Of a stretch of DNA of 64,000 nucleotides, positions 18,291 through 27,186 are shown one piece after another. Position 1 is the first letter of the stretch. Each line of letters starts with the position of its first letter. A model generated the notes under the pieces. It had not been told where the DNA came from. It worked only from the letters and a program-made list of their open reading frames with translations, and ran no database searches. Made by a program: the position numbers and the translations under genes. Origin of the DNA: Terriglobia bacterium (lineage in GTDB: Bacteria > Acidobacteriota > Terriglobia > Bryobacterales > Bryobacteraceae); assembly GCA_020073345.1 (NCBI GenBank), contig JAIQFI010000016.1, forward strand, positions 1 through 64,000, given 5' to 3'.

Positions 18291-19604
18291 GTGAAGACCT
18301 TCTACATCGAGACCTTCGGGTGCCAGATGAATGCGCACGATTCGGAGAAGGTGATCGGCACGCTGATCAGCCAGGGTTACCACAAGGTGGAAACTCCCGA
18401 AGAAGCCGAGCTGGTCTTCTACAACACCTGCAGCATCCGCGATAAGGCCGAGCAGAAGGTGTTTCACCGGCTCCAGCAGTTCAAGAAAGAACATGGCAAG
18501 GGGAAAACGTTTGCGGTGCTGGGTTGTGTCGCCCAGCAGGAAGGCGAGCGGATCTTCGAAAAAGCGCCCCACGTAAGCCTGGTGTGCGGATCGGCCAGCT
18601 ACAACCGGCTGCCGGAGATGCTGGTGCAGCTTGAAACCGGCAATCGCCGCGTCACCGGACTGAGTCTCGATACCCAAGACACCTTCGAAACGCCGGTGAC
18701 TCGCAGGGACAACCCGCACCGGGCCTACATCACGATTATCGAGGGCTGCGACAAGTCGTGTGCCTATTGCGTGGTGCCGTTCACGCGCGGTCCGGAGCGC
18801 AGCCGCACCAGCGCGTCCGTCATTTCGGAATCCCTGGAGCTTGCCCGTGCGGGATACAGCGAGATCCAGTTGCTGGGACAGAACGTGAACAGTTACCGCG
18901 ATCCGTCGCCCGCGGGTTGGGATTTCGCGACTCTGCTCGATAACGTGGGACGAGTGCCGGGAATCCGCCGCGTGCGATTCACTACGTCGCACCCGCGCGA
19001 CTTCCGCAAGAGCATTGTCGATGCCATCGAGGGGAACACGGCTCTTTGCAATCATGTGCACCTGCCGGTGCAATCCGGATCGACTCGTGTCCTGGCGGCT
19101 ATGGACCGTCTCTACACGCGCGAAGAGTACCTGGAGCGGATCCACTGGATGAAAGCGTCCCGTCGCCCGATCGCCATTACCACCGATATCATCGTCGGGT
19201 TCCCGGGCGAGACCGAGCAAGACCTCGAGGCCACCCTCGGGCTGCTCGACGAAGTGCAATACGATTCCCTGTTCGGCTTTAAGTACTCCCGGCGTCCGAA
19301 TACCTCTGCGCTGCTGCTGGAGGACCAGATTGCCGAAGAAGAGAAGACCAGGCGGCTGGCGATGGTGCAGGAACACCAGCGTAACATCCAGATCCGCCGC
19401 AACGCCACGTATGTCGGATCGGTTGAGGAGTGCATGGTGGAAGGATTCAACCGGGCCACCCAGCAGTGGATCGGGCGGACGTCGCAGCATAAGACGCTGA
19501 ACTTCCTGCGGCCCGGCTCGGATGCAGACTTGACGGGGCAGTACCTGGAGGTTCGGGTGACCCGGGCAGGTCCGAACTCTCTCGTGGGCGAAGCGGTTAA
19601 CTGA
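18291..19604 (+). CDS. miaB: tRNA-2-methylthio-N6-dimethylallyladenosine synthase MiaB
   Basis: A 437-residue radical-SAM methylthiotransferase that methylthiolates i6A37 in tRNAs. N-terminal UPF0004 cysteines C11 (FGCQMN), C47 (NTCSIRDKAEQK) and C79 (LGCVAQ) bind the auxiliary cluster; C153-C157-C160 (EGCDKSCAYC) bind the radical-SAM cluster. A C-terminal TRAM domain (~370-435) ends with RVTRAGPNSLVGEAV. RDKAEQK and HLPVQSGS favour MiaB over RimO. The GTG at 18291 is the start just before the conserved first strand; no strong ribosome binding site is visible. The bifunctional nuclease gene follows after 23 bp. Confidence 0.95.
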   Translation: MKTFYIETFGCQMNAHDSEKVIGTLISQGYHKVETPEEAELVFYNTCSIRDKAEQKVFHRLQQFKKEHGKGKTFAVLGCVAQQEGERIFEKAPHVSLVCGSASYNRLPEMLVQLETGNRRVTGLSLDTQDTFETPVTRRDNPHRAYITIIEGCDKSCAYCVVPFTRGPERSRTSASVISESLELARAGYSEIQLLGQNVNSYRDPSPAGWDFATLLDNVGRVPGIRRVRFTTSHPRDFRKSIVDAIEGNTALCNHVHLPVQSGSTRVLAAMDRLYTREEYLERIHWMKASRRPIAITTDIIVGFPGETEQDLEATLGLLDEVQYDSLFGFKYSRRPNTSALLLEDQIAEEEKTRRLAMVQEHQRNIQIRRNATYVGSVEECMVEGFNRATQQWIGRTSQHKTLNFLRPGSDADLTGQYLEVRVTRAGPNSLVGEAVN

Positions 19605-19627
19605 GAACCAAAAGGAGGGACGCGAAC

Positions 19628-20113
19628 ATGGAAGTCGAGATGAAGATCCGGGGATTGATGATGGACCCCAGTACGAATCTCCCGATTGTCGTGCTCAAGG
19701 ACGTCAATGGCGGCGCGGTCCTTCCCATCTGGGTGGGGATCTACGAGGCCAATGCCATCGCGCTCGAGATCGAGAAGATCCCCACGGCGCGGCCCATGAC
19801 GCACGACCTGATCCGCAACCTGCTGTTTGGCCTGGAAACCGGAGTGAAGAAGGTGGTGGTCAGCGACCTCAAAGAAGACACCTACTACGCCGTGATCTGG
19901 CTGGAGCGGGACGGCAAGCTCATTTCTGTAGATTCCCGTCCCAGTGACGCGCTGGCGATCGCGCTGCGCCTGGATTGTCCGATCTTTGTGGAGGAGACGG
20001 TGCTGAAAACCTCGAAGACCGCAGCCGCCGTGGCCGAGGTCGGAAGCAACGAGGAAATCCGCAAATGGCTCGAGGGCCTCAATGATGAGGACCTCGGGCG
20101 TTACAAGATGTAA
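19628..20113 (+). CDS. bifunctional nuclease (DUF151) family protein
   Basis: A 161-residue protein of the BFN/DUF151 family. The conserved core is complete: LPIVVLKDVNGGAVLPIWVG, EANAIALE, the central LETGVKKVVVSDLK, and SVDSRPSDALAIALR. Homologues are reported to have DNase and RNase activity, but catalytic residues are not well defined. The strong site AGGAGG lies just before the ATG at 19628. It follows miaB by 23 bp, a pairing common in bacteria, so they are likely cotranscribed. A hairpin at 20120-20140 follows the stop. Confidence 0.9.
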   Translation: MEVEMKIRGLMMDPSTNLPIVVLKDVNGGAVLPIWVGIYEANAIALEIEKIPTARPMTHDLIRNLLFGLETGVKKVVVSDLKEDTYYAVIWLERDGKLISVDSRPSDALAIALRLDCPIFVEETVLKTSKTAAAVAEVGSNEEIRKWLEGLNDEDLGRYKM

Positions 20114-20119
20114 TCGGCC

Positions 20120-20140
20120 GCGAAGCTACTGCTTCGCTTT
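20120..20140 (+). terminator. hairpin with short T-run between convergent genes
   Basis: GCGAAGC (20120-20126), loop TACT, GCTTCGC (20131-20137), then TTT. A perfect 7 bp stem located between the DUF151 gene stop and the convergent paralogue gene, whose stop codon it overlaps. It could act for either strand; the T-run is short. Confidence 0.45.
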
Positions 20141-21538
20141 CGGCGCGGCCTTAGCAGGACCCTTGGCGGGGCCTTTTGCTGGGCCCTTGCCCTTGGGCGC
20201 TCCCCTGGGATTCGTTCCGGTCCACCCGACGAGCTGCTTCAGCTCCATGTCCACTTCGAAGGTAACCATGAACGGATCCTTCTGGAATGCCGACGGCTGG
20301 CCTTCGAATTCCAACTCGGCCCCGGGTTCCATGGTGCCGGGAAGAGGTTCCTCGAAGGTGAGCTTCACGTCCGCGACGTCCGGTTTTTCCAGGGCCAGGG
20401 TCAACGTTTTGGGCTTGTTCTCCGGCGACATCGAGATCAGCTTGGCCTTGAACTTTTCAAAGCCCTTCTGTTTGCCCGGTTCGCCTGGCAGGAGCGCGCC
20501 TTTCATGGCGGCAAAGTAGGAATCCCCGTCCTTCTGCAGCGGCTCCCGGACGATATCGCGCCAGAACGCCAGGATCGGATTGGCGGCGTCCGCAGCGGCC
20601 TGCTTTTCCGCTGCTTCACGGACGAGATCGACCTTACTCTTGATCGTGAATCCATCCGGTGGGAACGGGTTGGTCTTGGCCATGGCCAGCAGGTTCTGGA
20701 GTCCCTCGTCGGAACCGTGGTAGGACGTGTAGGTCTTGGTGATGTATTCCAGCGCCTGTTTTTGGGCGGCTGCCGGCAGCGCGCCCGGACCGGCGTTGGC
20801 GGCCGCTCGTGCGAAGTGATACAGGGCAATGGGCTGCTTCTCGGGGTGCTGTTGATTCTGAGCCAGGATCGCGCCCGCCAGGCTATAAGAGGTGGACGCC
20901 TGCGTCGGGTCCTTCTTCAGATAAGCGGTGAGGTCCGTTTCCGCCCTGGGCTGATCCTTGCGCGCGGTGATGGTGAACAAGTACGCGTTGTGGGCGGCCG
21001 TCTTCATGGCCGGCTTGATGGCCGGCCAGTCCGCCTCCTTTATATCCATAGGCCGGTTTCCCGCCGCGAAAGCAGAGTCAAGGTTATCCAGGATGTACAT
21101 TGAGATCCGGCCCGCGTTGTCCAGGTCGGCCGGCTGCGCTGGCATGAGGCCTTGAACCAGAGTCACGATCGCTCGCAGGGAGTAAAAGTGATTGGGGTGC
21201 GACTTGAGAATTTCAATGGCCTTGTCGAAGGCCTGCCGGTTCATGTTCGCCTGCTGGTAGACGAACAGATACTGTTCTTCGCGTTCGTCGACGAAATCGC
21301 TTTGGGCGAAGGCTTGCTTCCATTTGTCGAGCGCCGCTAAGCGGCCCTTGGCATCCGTTGCTTTGGTAAAAGCCTCGTACAGTGCGTATTCCTCGCGGCC
21401 GCCGTCTGCGCCCTTAAAGGCTTTTTGCGGCGCTTTGGTATCCTGCGCCTTGATCTGTTGTGTTCCCAGCTCCCAACCGAGAGCCAGTCCCAGCCCAACT
21501 GCCGTGATCGTCGTCAGCGTGCGATATTTGAATGTCAC
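20126..21538 (-). CDS. secreted conserved protein, tandem paralogue A
   Basis: A 470-residue exported protein with a signal peptide (TTITAVGLGLALGWELG). The body is helical and TPR-like (FYSLRAIVTLVQGL, IALYHFARAAANAG), followed by a beta domain (KAKLISMSPENKPKTLTLAL). The tail is a basic low-complexity run of KGPAK units. It is clearly homologous along its length to the neighbouring gene 21630-22961 (shared AKGR/GK-LDKWK, YLFVYQQ-NMNRQAFDKA, TKTYT-YHGS-EGL, FPP-GF), so the pair arose by tandem duplication. The start is GTG at 21538, with GGAGGA upstream; the function is unknown. The KGPAK tail is much longer than in its paralogue. Confidence 0.75.
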   Translation of the reverse strand: MTFKYRTLTTITAVGLGLALGWELGTQQIKAQDTKAPQKAFKGADGGREEYALYEAFTKATDAKGRLAALDKWKQAFAQSDFVDEREEQYLFVYQQANMNRQAFDKAIEILKSHPNHFYSLRAIVTLVQGLMPAQPADLDNAGRISMYILDNLDSAFAAGNRPMDIKEADWPAIKPAMKTAAHNAYLFTITARKDQPRAETDLTAYLKKDPTQASTSYSLAGAILAQNQQHPEKQPIALYHFARAAANAGPGALPAAAQKQALEYITKTYTSYHGSDEGLQNLLAMAKTNPFPPDGFTIKSKVDLVREAAEKQAAADAANPILAFWRDIVREPLQKDGDSYFAAMKGALLPGEPGKQKGFEKFKAKLISMSPENKPKTLTLALEKPDVADVKLTFEEPLPGTMEPGAELEFEGQPSAFQKDPFMVTFEVDMELKQLVGWTGTNPRGAPKGKGPAKGPAKGPAKAAPKAKQ

Positions 21539-21629
21539 AGCATTCCTCCAGCGCAATCAAGTTTCGATAATTCCGTGCCGGTACTCTGCGGAGTATACCC
21601 AAAGCTGGTGTCCATAGGCAAGCCCGTCC

Positions 21630-22961
21630 CTACTGCTTACCCTTAGCTTGCGCTTTGGCCTTGCCGGTTGAAGACTTCGGAGGGTTCTTGCCGGTCCAAC
21701 CTGCGATCTTATCCGGATCGGTCTCGAGCACCAGCATAAAGGGCTGCCTGGTGTAAGATTTCGCGACGCCTTCAAACTGGAGTGCCTCGCCTGCTTCCAT
21801 CTTCCCCGGCAACGCTTGAGACAGTTCCAGGGTGACGTCGGGAACGTTGGGTTGCTCCAGAGCCAGCACGATCTGCTTGGGCTTGGTTTCGGGCGTCATC
21901 GACACGATCTTGGCCGTGAATTTCTGGACGCCGTTCGCTCCGCCCGGCAGCAGCACACCTTTCATGTTCATCTCGAAATAGGCTTCGCCGCCGTCCATGA
22001 TCAGCGGATCCTTGATGGCCGACTGCCAGAGTCCCAGATCGGGGTGAGCGTCAGCGAACTCCTTCTCCTTGGCGGCTTTCACGATCGCCATATCCCGGCT
22101 GCTTTCGATGCTGAACCCTTCGGGTGGGAACGGACTGTTCTTGGCCAGAGCGAGCAGCTTCTCGAGTCCTTCATTGGAGCCGTGATACGCCGTGTAGGTC
22201 TTGGTCAGGTAGTCTTGAGCCTGCTTCCGAGCCGGGGCGGGCAGGCTGTTTGGGCCGTCGTAGCTGGCGGCGCGGGCGAACTGGTAGAGGCCTAGGGGCA
22301 GCTTTTCGGGATGATCCTGATTCTGCGCTAGGAGTTCACCGCCCAGCGTCAGCGAGGTCTGCGCCTGCGTGGGATCGAGCCGCAGGTACCTCTTCAGTTC
22401 GGTTTCGGCTTTGGGATGATCTTTGCGCTGCACGTACACCCAGGCCAATGTGGCCTGCGCGGCGTTCTTCATGGCCGGCTTGTAGGTGATCCACTCGCCG
22501 TCCTTGACCTCCATGGGCTTGTTCGAGGGGGCGAAAACCGCATCCAGATTGTCAAGAAGATACGTCGAGACGCGTTCGGCTGTCTCCAGATCTGAAGACT
22601 TCGGTGGAGGCGGAAGGGTATAGGCCAGCCGCTCGATCGCCGACAGTGAGTAGAAGTGATTGGGGCGGGTTTTCAGGATCTCGGCGGCCTTGTCGAAGGC
22701 CTGGCGGTTCATGTTCGTCTGCTGGTAGACAAACAGGTACTGCTCCTCGCGCTCCTGGCTGAAATCGCTGGCCGGAAAGGCCGCCTTCCACTTATCGAGC
22801 GCGTCTATTTTCCCCTTGAGGTCGGCCTTCTGATAAGCCTGGAAGAGGCCGTACTCTTCTTGACCCTTCCAGTCCCGCTTGGGTTCCTGTGCCGCCAAGC
22901 CCCAGCCCAAACTCAAGCCCAGACCGGCGGCGGCAATTAATGTGAGGATCGGATTCTTCAT
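21630..22961 (-). CDS. secreted conserved protein, tandem paralogue B
   Basis: A 443-residue exported protein, paralogue of the gene 92 bp downstream. Signal peptide NPILTLIAAAGLGLSLGWGL ends near LAAQEP. Helical repeats fill the first ~300 residues (LFVYQQTNMNRQAFDKAAE, YQFARAASYDG, TKTYTAYHGSNEGLEKLLAL). A beta-rich C-terminal domain reads TAKIVSMTPETKPKQIVLAL, followed by a short Lys/Ala/Gly tail. The frame is open to 23012, but the ATG at 22961 is the start that gives a signal peptide. No enzyme motif is visible; the tetratricopeptide-like body suggests binding rather than catalysis. Confidence 0.75.
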   Translation of the reverse strand: MKNPILTLIAAAGLGLSLGWGLAAQEPKRDWKGQEEYGLFQAYQKADLKGKIDALDKWKAAFPASDFSQEREEQYLFVYQQTNMNRQAFDKAAEILKTRPNHFYSLSAIERLAYTLPPPPKSSDLETAERVSTYLLDNLDAVFAPSNKPMEVKDGEWITYKPAMKNAAQATLAWVYVQRKDHPKAETELKRYLRLDPTQAQTSLTLGGELLAQNQDHPEKLPLGLYQFARAASYDGPNSLPAPARKQAQDYLTKTYTAYHGSNEGLEKLLALAKNSPFPPEGFSIESSRDMAIVKAAKEKEFADAHPDLGLWQSAIKDPLIMDGGEAYFEMNMKGVLLPGGANGVQKFTAKIVSMTPETKPKQIVLALEQPNVPDVTLELSQALPGKMEAGEALQFEGVAKSYTRQPFMLVLETDPDKIAGWTGKNPPKSSTGKAKAQAKGKQ

Positions 22962-23131
22962 GTTACAACCATCCCTTTTCTGGTTACGACATCCCTTTAC
23001 TTCAGGGTACACCCTACCCTTCCGTACCTTGCTGCAGCACTACCTGGATGTTAGACACCGGCTGCGGACTCAAGGTTTCGCGTGCGGCTCGTGTCGAGTG
23101 CCGCGCTTTCGCGTATCCTGAACTCTGGCCC

Positions 23132-24589
23132 ATGCGTTGGCTCGATTTAGGGGTGATCGTGGCGTATCTGGTGGGGATCACCTGGTTTGGAGCGCGCTTT
23201 CGTGGATCGCAAAACTCGCTGAAGGACTATTTCCTGGGAGGCAGGCGAGCTCCCTGGTGGGCTATTTCGCTCTCTATTGTTTCCGCCGAGACCAGTACGC
23301 TCACCGTGATCGGCACGCCGTCCCTGTCGTTCAACGGAAACTTCGGATTTCTGCAACTGGTTCTTGGATATCTTCTGGCGCGGCTGGTGATCGCCACGCT
23401 GTTTCTGCCGGCCTATTTTCGCGGGGAAATGTACACTGCCTACGAACTGATGCGGATTCGCTTCGGGACCCGCATCCGCCGGCTCACCGCAGGGACGTTC
23501 TTGATCTTGCGGGCGTTGGCCGAAGGCGTGCGGGTGTTCGCGATCTCCATCGTCATTTCCGTGGTCCTGGGTACCGGCGAGATGGCGTCCATCGGGGCGA
23601 TCCTGTGCCTTACTCTCCTTTACACGTATGAAGGGGGAATGACCGCGGTGATCTGGACGGACGTGGTGCAGATGACGCTGTACGTCGCTGGCGCTTTGGT
23701 CAGCCTGTTTCTGGTGCTGCGCGAAATCCCCGGCGGATGGGGTCATGTGGTGGCTGTCGCCGAGCCGCTCGGGAAACTCCAGGTGTTCGATTTCCGGATC
23801 GGCCCCGTCGCGGAGTTCTTCACGCGGACTTACAGTTTTTGGGCCGGGATCATCGGCGGATGTTTCCTCACCACAGCCAGCCATGGAACCGAGCAGCTTC
23901 TGGTCCAGCGCCTTCTTGCGGCAAAAGATGAGCGCCAGAGCCGGGCGGCGCTGCTTTCGAGCTGGGTGGTGATCTTCGTGCAGTTCACGCTATTTCTGAT
24001 CGTCGGCGTGTGCCTGTTCACCCTGTACAAAGACCACGGGTGGACGGCTCCTGCGGTAACCGACAGCATCTATCCGCGCTTTATCTGGGAAAAGCTTCCT
24101 GCAGGCCTTTCAGGTCTGCTGATCGCCGCGATTCTGGCCGCGGCCATGTCCAACCTGAGTGCGGCGCTCAATTCCCTGGCATCGACCACTGTGATGGATT
24201 TTCTGCGCCCATTCGGGGGCGGGGAATCAGGCAACGAATCCCTGTGGCTGAAGCGCGCGCGGCTCGCAACCATAGCGTGGGGAGTGATTCTGGCGGGGGT
24301 GGCCCTGCTGGCTCGGAATTGGGGTGGCGTGCTGCAGGCCGGGCTCACGATCGCCTCGATCATTTACGGCTCGTTGCTGGGCGTGTTTCTGCTCGGATTG
24401 CTGACGCGCCGCGTGGGTGAGATCGCCGCGATGTGCGGCATGGTCGCCGGACTGGCGCTGATGCTGTACGTTCGCTTCGCCACGCCCATCGCCTTCACCT
24501 GGTATGTGGTGATCGGTACGGCGATGACGTTTGTCACCGGCTTGGTGATGTCTCTTTTCCTCAAGGAGAATCCCCGTGCAGCCGTCTAA
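23132..24589 (+). CDS. sodium:solute symporter family protein
   Basis: A 485-residue polytopic membrane protein of the SSS (SLC5) family with about 13 helices. The opening VIVAYLVGITWFGARF, then LKDYFLGGRRAPWWAISLS and SAETSTLTVIGTP match the sodium-binding first repeat. TASHGTEQLLVQRLLAAKD marks helix 8 of the family. It would couple Na+ entry to uptake of a solute I cannot name. The frame extends back to 23048, but the ATG at 23132 starts right before the first helix. Its last 14 bp overlap the APC permease, so the two transporters are translationally coupled. Confidence 0.9.
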   Translation: MRWLDLGVIVAYLVGITWFGARFRGSQNSLKDYFLGGRRAPWWAISLSIVSAETSTLTVIGTPSLSFNGNFGFLQLVLGYLLARLVIATLFLPAYFRGEMYTAYELMRIRFGTRIRRLTAGTFLILRALAEGVRVFAISIVISVVLGTGEMASIGAILCLTLLYTYEGGMTAVIWTDVVQMTLYVAGALVSLFLVLREIPGGWGHVVAVAEPLGKLQVFDFRIGPVAEFFTRTYSFWAGIIGGCFLTTASHGTEQLLVQRLLAAKDERQSRAALLSSWVVIFVQFTLFLIVGVCLFTLYKDHGWTAPAVTDSIYPRFIWEKLPAGLSGLLIAAILAAAMSNLSAALNSLASTTVMDFLRPFGGGESGNESLWLKRARLATIAWGVILAGVALLARNWGGVLQAGLTIASIIYGSLLGVFLLGLLTRRVGEIAAMCGMVAGLALMLYVRFATPIAFTWYVVIGTAMTFVTGLVMSLFLKENPRAAV

Positions 24590-25973
24590 ACTTCATCAAC
24601 CAGCTTTGCGGCGAGCCCTGGGTCCTTGGTCGACGGTTGCGATCATTATGGGCACAGTCATCGGGAGTGGAATTTTCCTGGTCCCCGCCGATATGGTCAA
24701 GGCCGTGGGATCGCCGGGCACGGTATTCGCGGTGTGGGTGTTTGGAGGAGTGCTGTCGCTGTTCGGCGCCTTAACCTACGCGGAATTGTCGGCGGCTCTG
24801 CCCGAAGCCGGCGGCGAATACGTGTACCTTACGGCTGCCTACGGGCCTTTTTTCGGCTTCCTCTACGCGTGGACGCAAACCTGGGTGGCAAAAAGCGCAT
24901 CGATCGCGGCGCTCGCTACGGCTTTTTACTATTATCTGGCGGACTTTCTGCCCGGACTGCAGGCACCCTTGTATGTCGTGCCGTGGCCGATCGGGCCGGG
25001 CGGAGGGCCGCTCGAAATTCGATACGGGCAACTGTTGGCGATTTGCCTAATCCTGCTTTTGTCGGCCGTGAATTATCGAGGTGTCCAGGTTGGCGGTCAC
25101 GTGCAGGTGGCAGTCACCGCATTGAAAGTTCTACTGATCGGCGGAGTGATCGCTGTCGGATTGTTTTCGCGGCAGGCCCACGTCCTCAATCTCTCCACTT
25201 CTACGACGCCCATACCAGGTGGTCCCGCCGGATTCTTTGTGGCGCTGGTCGCCGCTCTGTGGGCCTACGACGGATGGAATAACGCCGGAATGCTCGGGTC
25301 GGAAATCGAAAACCCGCAACGAACCTTTCCTCTGGCTCTGATTGGGGGCGTCACGGCCATTATCGGCGTGTATCTGCTTACCAATCTCGCGTATTTTTCG
25401 GTCTTAAACGCTGGGGAGGTTGCCGGCAGCGATCGTGTTGCCGCAGATATGATGCGGCGAGTCACCGGGCCTACTGGTTCCGCGGTGGTCAGCGTGGCAG
25501 CCATGATTTCTATCTTCGCGGCGTTGAACGGCTCGATTCTATCGGGATCCAGGGTCCCATATGCGATGGCCCGAGACGGATATTTCTTTCGGCATATTGG
25601 GCGCGTTCATCCTGCTTTTCGAACACCCTCGGCCAGCATTCTGCTGCTGGGAGTGTGGTCTTCTTTATTTGTCTTGAGCGGACACTACAGTGATTTGTAC
25701 AATGCCGTGATATTTCCCAGCTGGATTCTCTATGGAATGACCGCTGCCGCAGTGATCGTTTTGCGCCGTAAGCAGCCCGATTTGGTACGCCCTTATCGCA
25801 CCTGGGGGTATCCCTGGGTACCTCTGGCATTCGTCGGAGTGACGATCATGCTTCTCTATCAAACGTTAGTGTCCTCGCCGCGCGCGGCCGCGATCGGATT
25901 GGTCGTGATTGTTCTGGGAGTACCGGGCTTTTTTTACTGGAAAGGACGCCGGAAGGATTCGGCCGCGAGTTAA
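24576..25973 (+). CDS. APC-family amino acid permease
   Basis: A 465-residue, 12-helix transporter of the amino acid-polyamine-organocation superfamily, closest in appearance to the LAT/YfnA group. The helix 1 motif is IIMGTVIGSGIFLVP, and GALTYAELSAALPEAGGEYVY is the classic helix 2-3 signature. Helix 6 region carries FVALVAALWAYDGWNN. It starts with GTG at 24576 inside the 3' end of the symporter gene, with AAGGAG about eight bases upstream. The pairing of two uptake systems suggests a shared nutrient, for example a peptide or amino acid, but this is inference only. Confidence 0.9.
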   Translation: MQPSKLHQPALRRALGPWSTVAIIMGTVIGSGIFLVPADMVKAVGSPGTVFAVWVFGGVLSLFGALTYAELSAALPEAGGEYVYLTAAYGPFFGFLYAWTQTWVAKSASIAALATAFYYYLADFLPGLQAPLYVVPWPIGPGGGPLEIRYGQLLAICLILLLSAVNYRGVQVGGHVQVAVTALKVLLIGGVIAVGLFSRQAHVLNLSTSTTPIPGGPAGFFVALVAALWAYDGWNNAGMLGSEIENPQRTFPLALIGGVTAIIGVYLLTNLAYFSVLNAGEVAGSDRVAADMMRRVTGPTGSAVVSVAAMISIFAALNGSILSGSRVPYAMARDGYFFRHIGRVHPAFRTPSASILLLGVWSSLFVLSGHYSDLYNAVIFPSWILYGMTAAAVIVLRRKQPDLVRPYRTWGYPWVPLAFVGVTIMLLYQTLVSSPRAAAIGLVVIVLGVPGFFYWKGRRKDSAAS

Positions 25974-26008
25974 GTATGTTAAGTTTTCATAAAGGACCGG
26001 GGAATTTG

Positions 26009-26038
26009 TTGAAAGAAACGGAAACGATCCGTTACACT
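26009..26038 (+). promoter_or_regulatory. sigma-70-type promoter in the gap before the AT-hook gene
   Basis: TTGAAA (26009-26014), 18 bp spacer, TACACT (26033-26038). It lies in the 223 bp non-coding stretch (25974-26196) between the APC permease and the AT-hook gene; otherwise that gap holds no feature I recognise. Confidence 0.5.
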
Positions 26039-26196
26039 TTAGACATAAAAGATATGCGGAACAAGCGACGCTTTCCGTAGCGACTGACCGATCAGCTCCC
26101 TCCTAGGCCGTGGCGCCACAGAGTTCAGCCGGTCATCTAAACAACAGGGGTGGACAGGGGGTTTGGGTCCAGCCCGGGGAAATTTGGGGGAACTAC

Positions 26197-26391
26197 ATGG
26201 ATGTGATTAAGATGCTGGCGGAATTACGCCAGGAACGTGACCAACTGGAAGAGGCCATTTTGACGCTCGAGCGTCTGGCGCGCGGCCGGGGGCGGCGGCG
26301 GGGCCGGCCACCAGCCTGGATGACGGAGCTGAAGCGCAGAGGGCGGCCTCCGGGCAGCAAGAACAAAACCAAAGAATCCGCCGCAGCGTAA
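26197..26391 (+). CDS. small AT-hook coiled-coil protein
   Basis: A 64-residue protein. Residues 1-28 form a likely coiled coil (IKMLAELRQERDQLEEAILT). The remainder is strongly basic with two AT-hook-type cores: RGRRRGRPPAWM (about 31-42) and KRRGRPPGSKNK (about 46-57), so it should bind the minor groove of A/T-rich DNA, probably as a dimer. The frame is open from 26110, but the ATG at 26197 has a GGGGG run at typical distance and starts the conserved-looking part. It is a candidate nucleoid-associated or regulatory protein. pyrF follows after 37 bp. Confidence 0.7.
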   Translation: MDVIKMLAELRQERDQLEEAILTLERLARGRGRRRGRPPAWMTELKRRGRPPGSKNKTKESAAA

Positions 26392-26428
26392 CCTCTCGCA
26401 GAAGGTTGGGCGGGTACAATTGTAGTCA

Positions 26429-27172
26429 ATGCCCTCTCCATCCGCTGCGTCACGCGACAACGCGCCTGTGTGTGCATCCGGTTCTGACCGCCTGGCCGAT
26501 CGCTTGATTGTTGCGCTCGACGTCGAAACAGCCGCGGAAGCGCGAGTACTCGTCAATGCGCTCGGCGGAGCGGCGTGCTTCTACAAAGTCGGCCTGGAAT
26601 TATACGCCGCCGCCGGGATGGACTTCGTCCGCGAGCTGAAGGCCCAGGGTCATCGTGTATTCGTCGATCTGAAGCTATACGACATCGGAGAGACGGTGAA
26701 GCGGGCAGTAGCGCAGGTGGCCAAAGTCGACGCCGATTTTCTAACCGTGCATGGAAGCCGCGCCGTCATGGCTGCCGCGGTGGCGGGCCGCGGCGAATCC
26801 TCTCTGAAGCTGCTGGCGGTGACGGTACTCACCAGTTTCGACGACAACGATCTGCGCCAGATGGGGTATTCCTGCGACGTGGCGGCTCTGGTGGAGTTAC
26901 GCGTCCGCAACGCCATGGAGACGAGCATGGACGGCGTGGTCTGCTCGCCCCTGGAAGTGGCGCGGGTGCGGACGATCGCCGGGGCACGCGCGACTCTGGT
27001 GACTCCCGGGGTACGTTCGGCGGGCGCAGCGGCGGGGGATCAAAAGCGCGTGGCAACACCCGCCGAGGCGATCGCCAACGGAGCGGATTACCTGGTGATC
27101 GGCCGCCAAGTCACGCGCTCCAGCGATCCGCGCGCGGAGTTCCTCAAGATCTGCGATGAAATCAGCGGTTAG
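26429..27172 (+). CDS. pyrF: orotidine 5'-phosphate decarboxylase
   Basis: A 247-residue PyrF that makes UMP from OMP, last step of pyrimidine synthesis. The catalytic array VDLKLYDIGETV holds D80, K82 and D85; LIVALDVET begins the barrel and VTPGVRSAGA plus YLVIGRQVT bind phosphate near the end, as in type I (E. coli-like) enzymes. The first ~20 residues (SPSAASRDNAPVCASGSD) are an extension not usual in the family; a GTG within it is an alternative start. No other pyrimidine gene is adjacent. Confidence 0.94.
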   Translation: MPSPSAASRDNAPVCASGSDRLADRLIVALDVETAAEARVLVNALGGAACFYKVGLELYAAAGMDFVRELKAQGHRVFVDLKLYDIGETVKRAVAQVAKVDADFLTVHGSRAVMAAAVAGRGESSLKLLAVTVLTSFDDNDLRQMGYSCDVAALVELRVRNAMETSMDGVVCSPLEVARVRTIAGARATLVTPGVRSAGAAAGDQKRVATPAEAIANGADYLVIGRQVTRSSDPRAEFLKICDEISG

Positions 27173-27186
27173 CCGGCTGATTCTTT

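Noticed and set aside
20126-20230. CRISPR-like repetition in the KGPAK-coding region
   Set aside because: Short codon-level repetition within a protein tail; no spacers or regular repeats.
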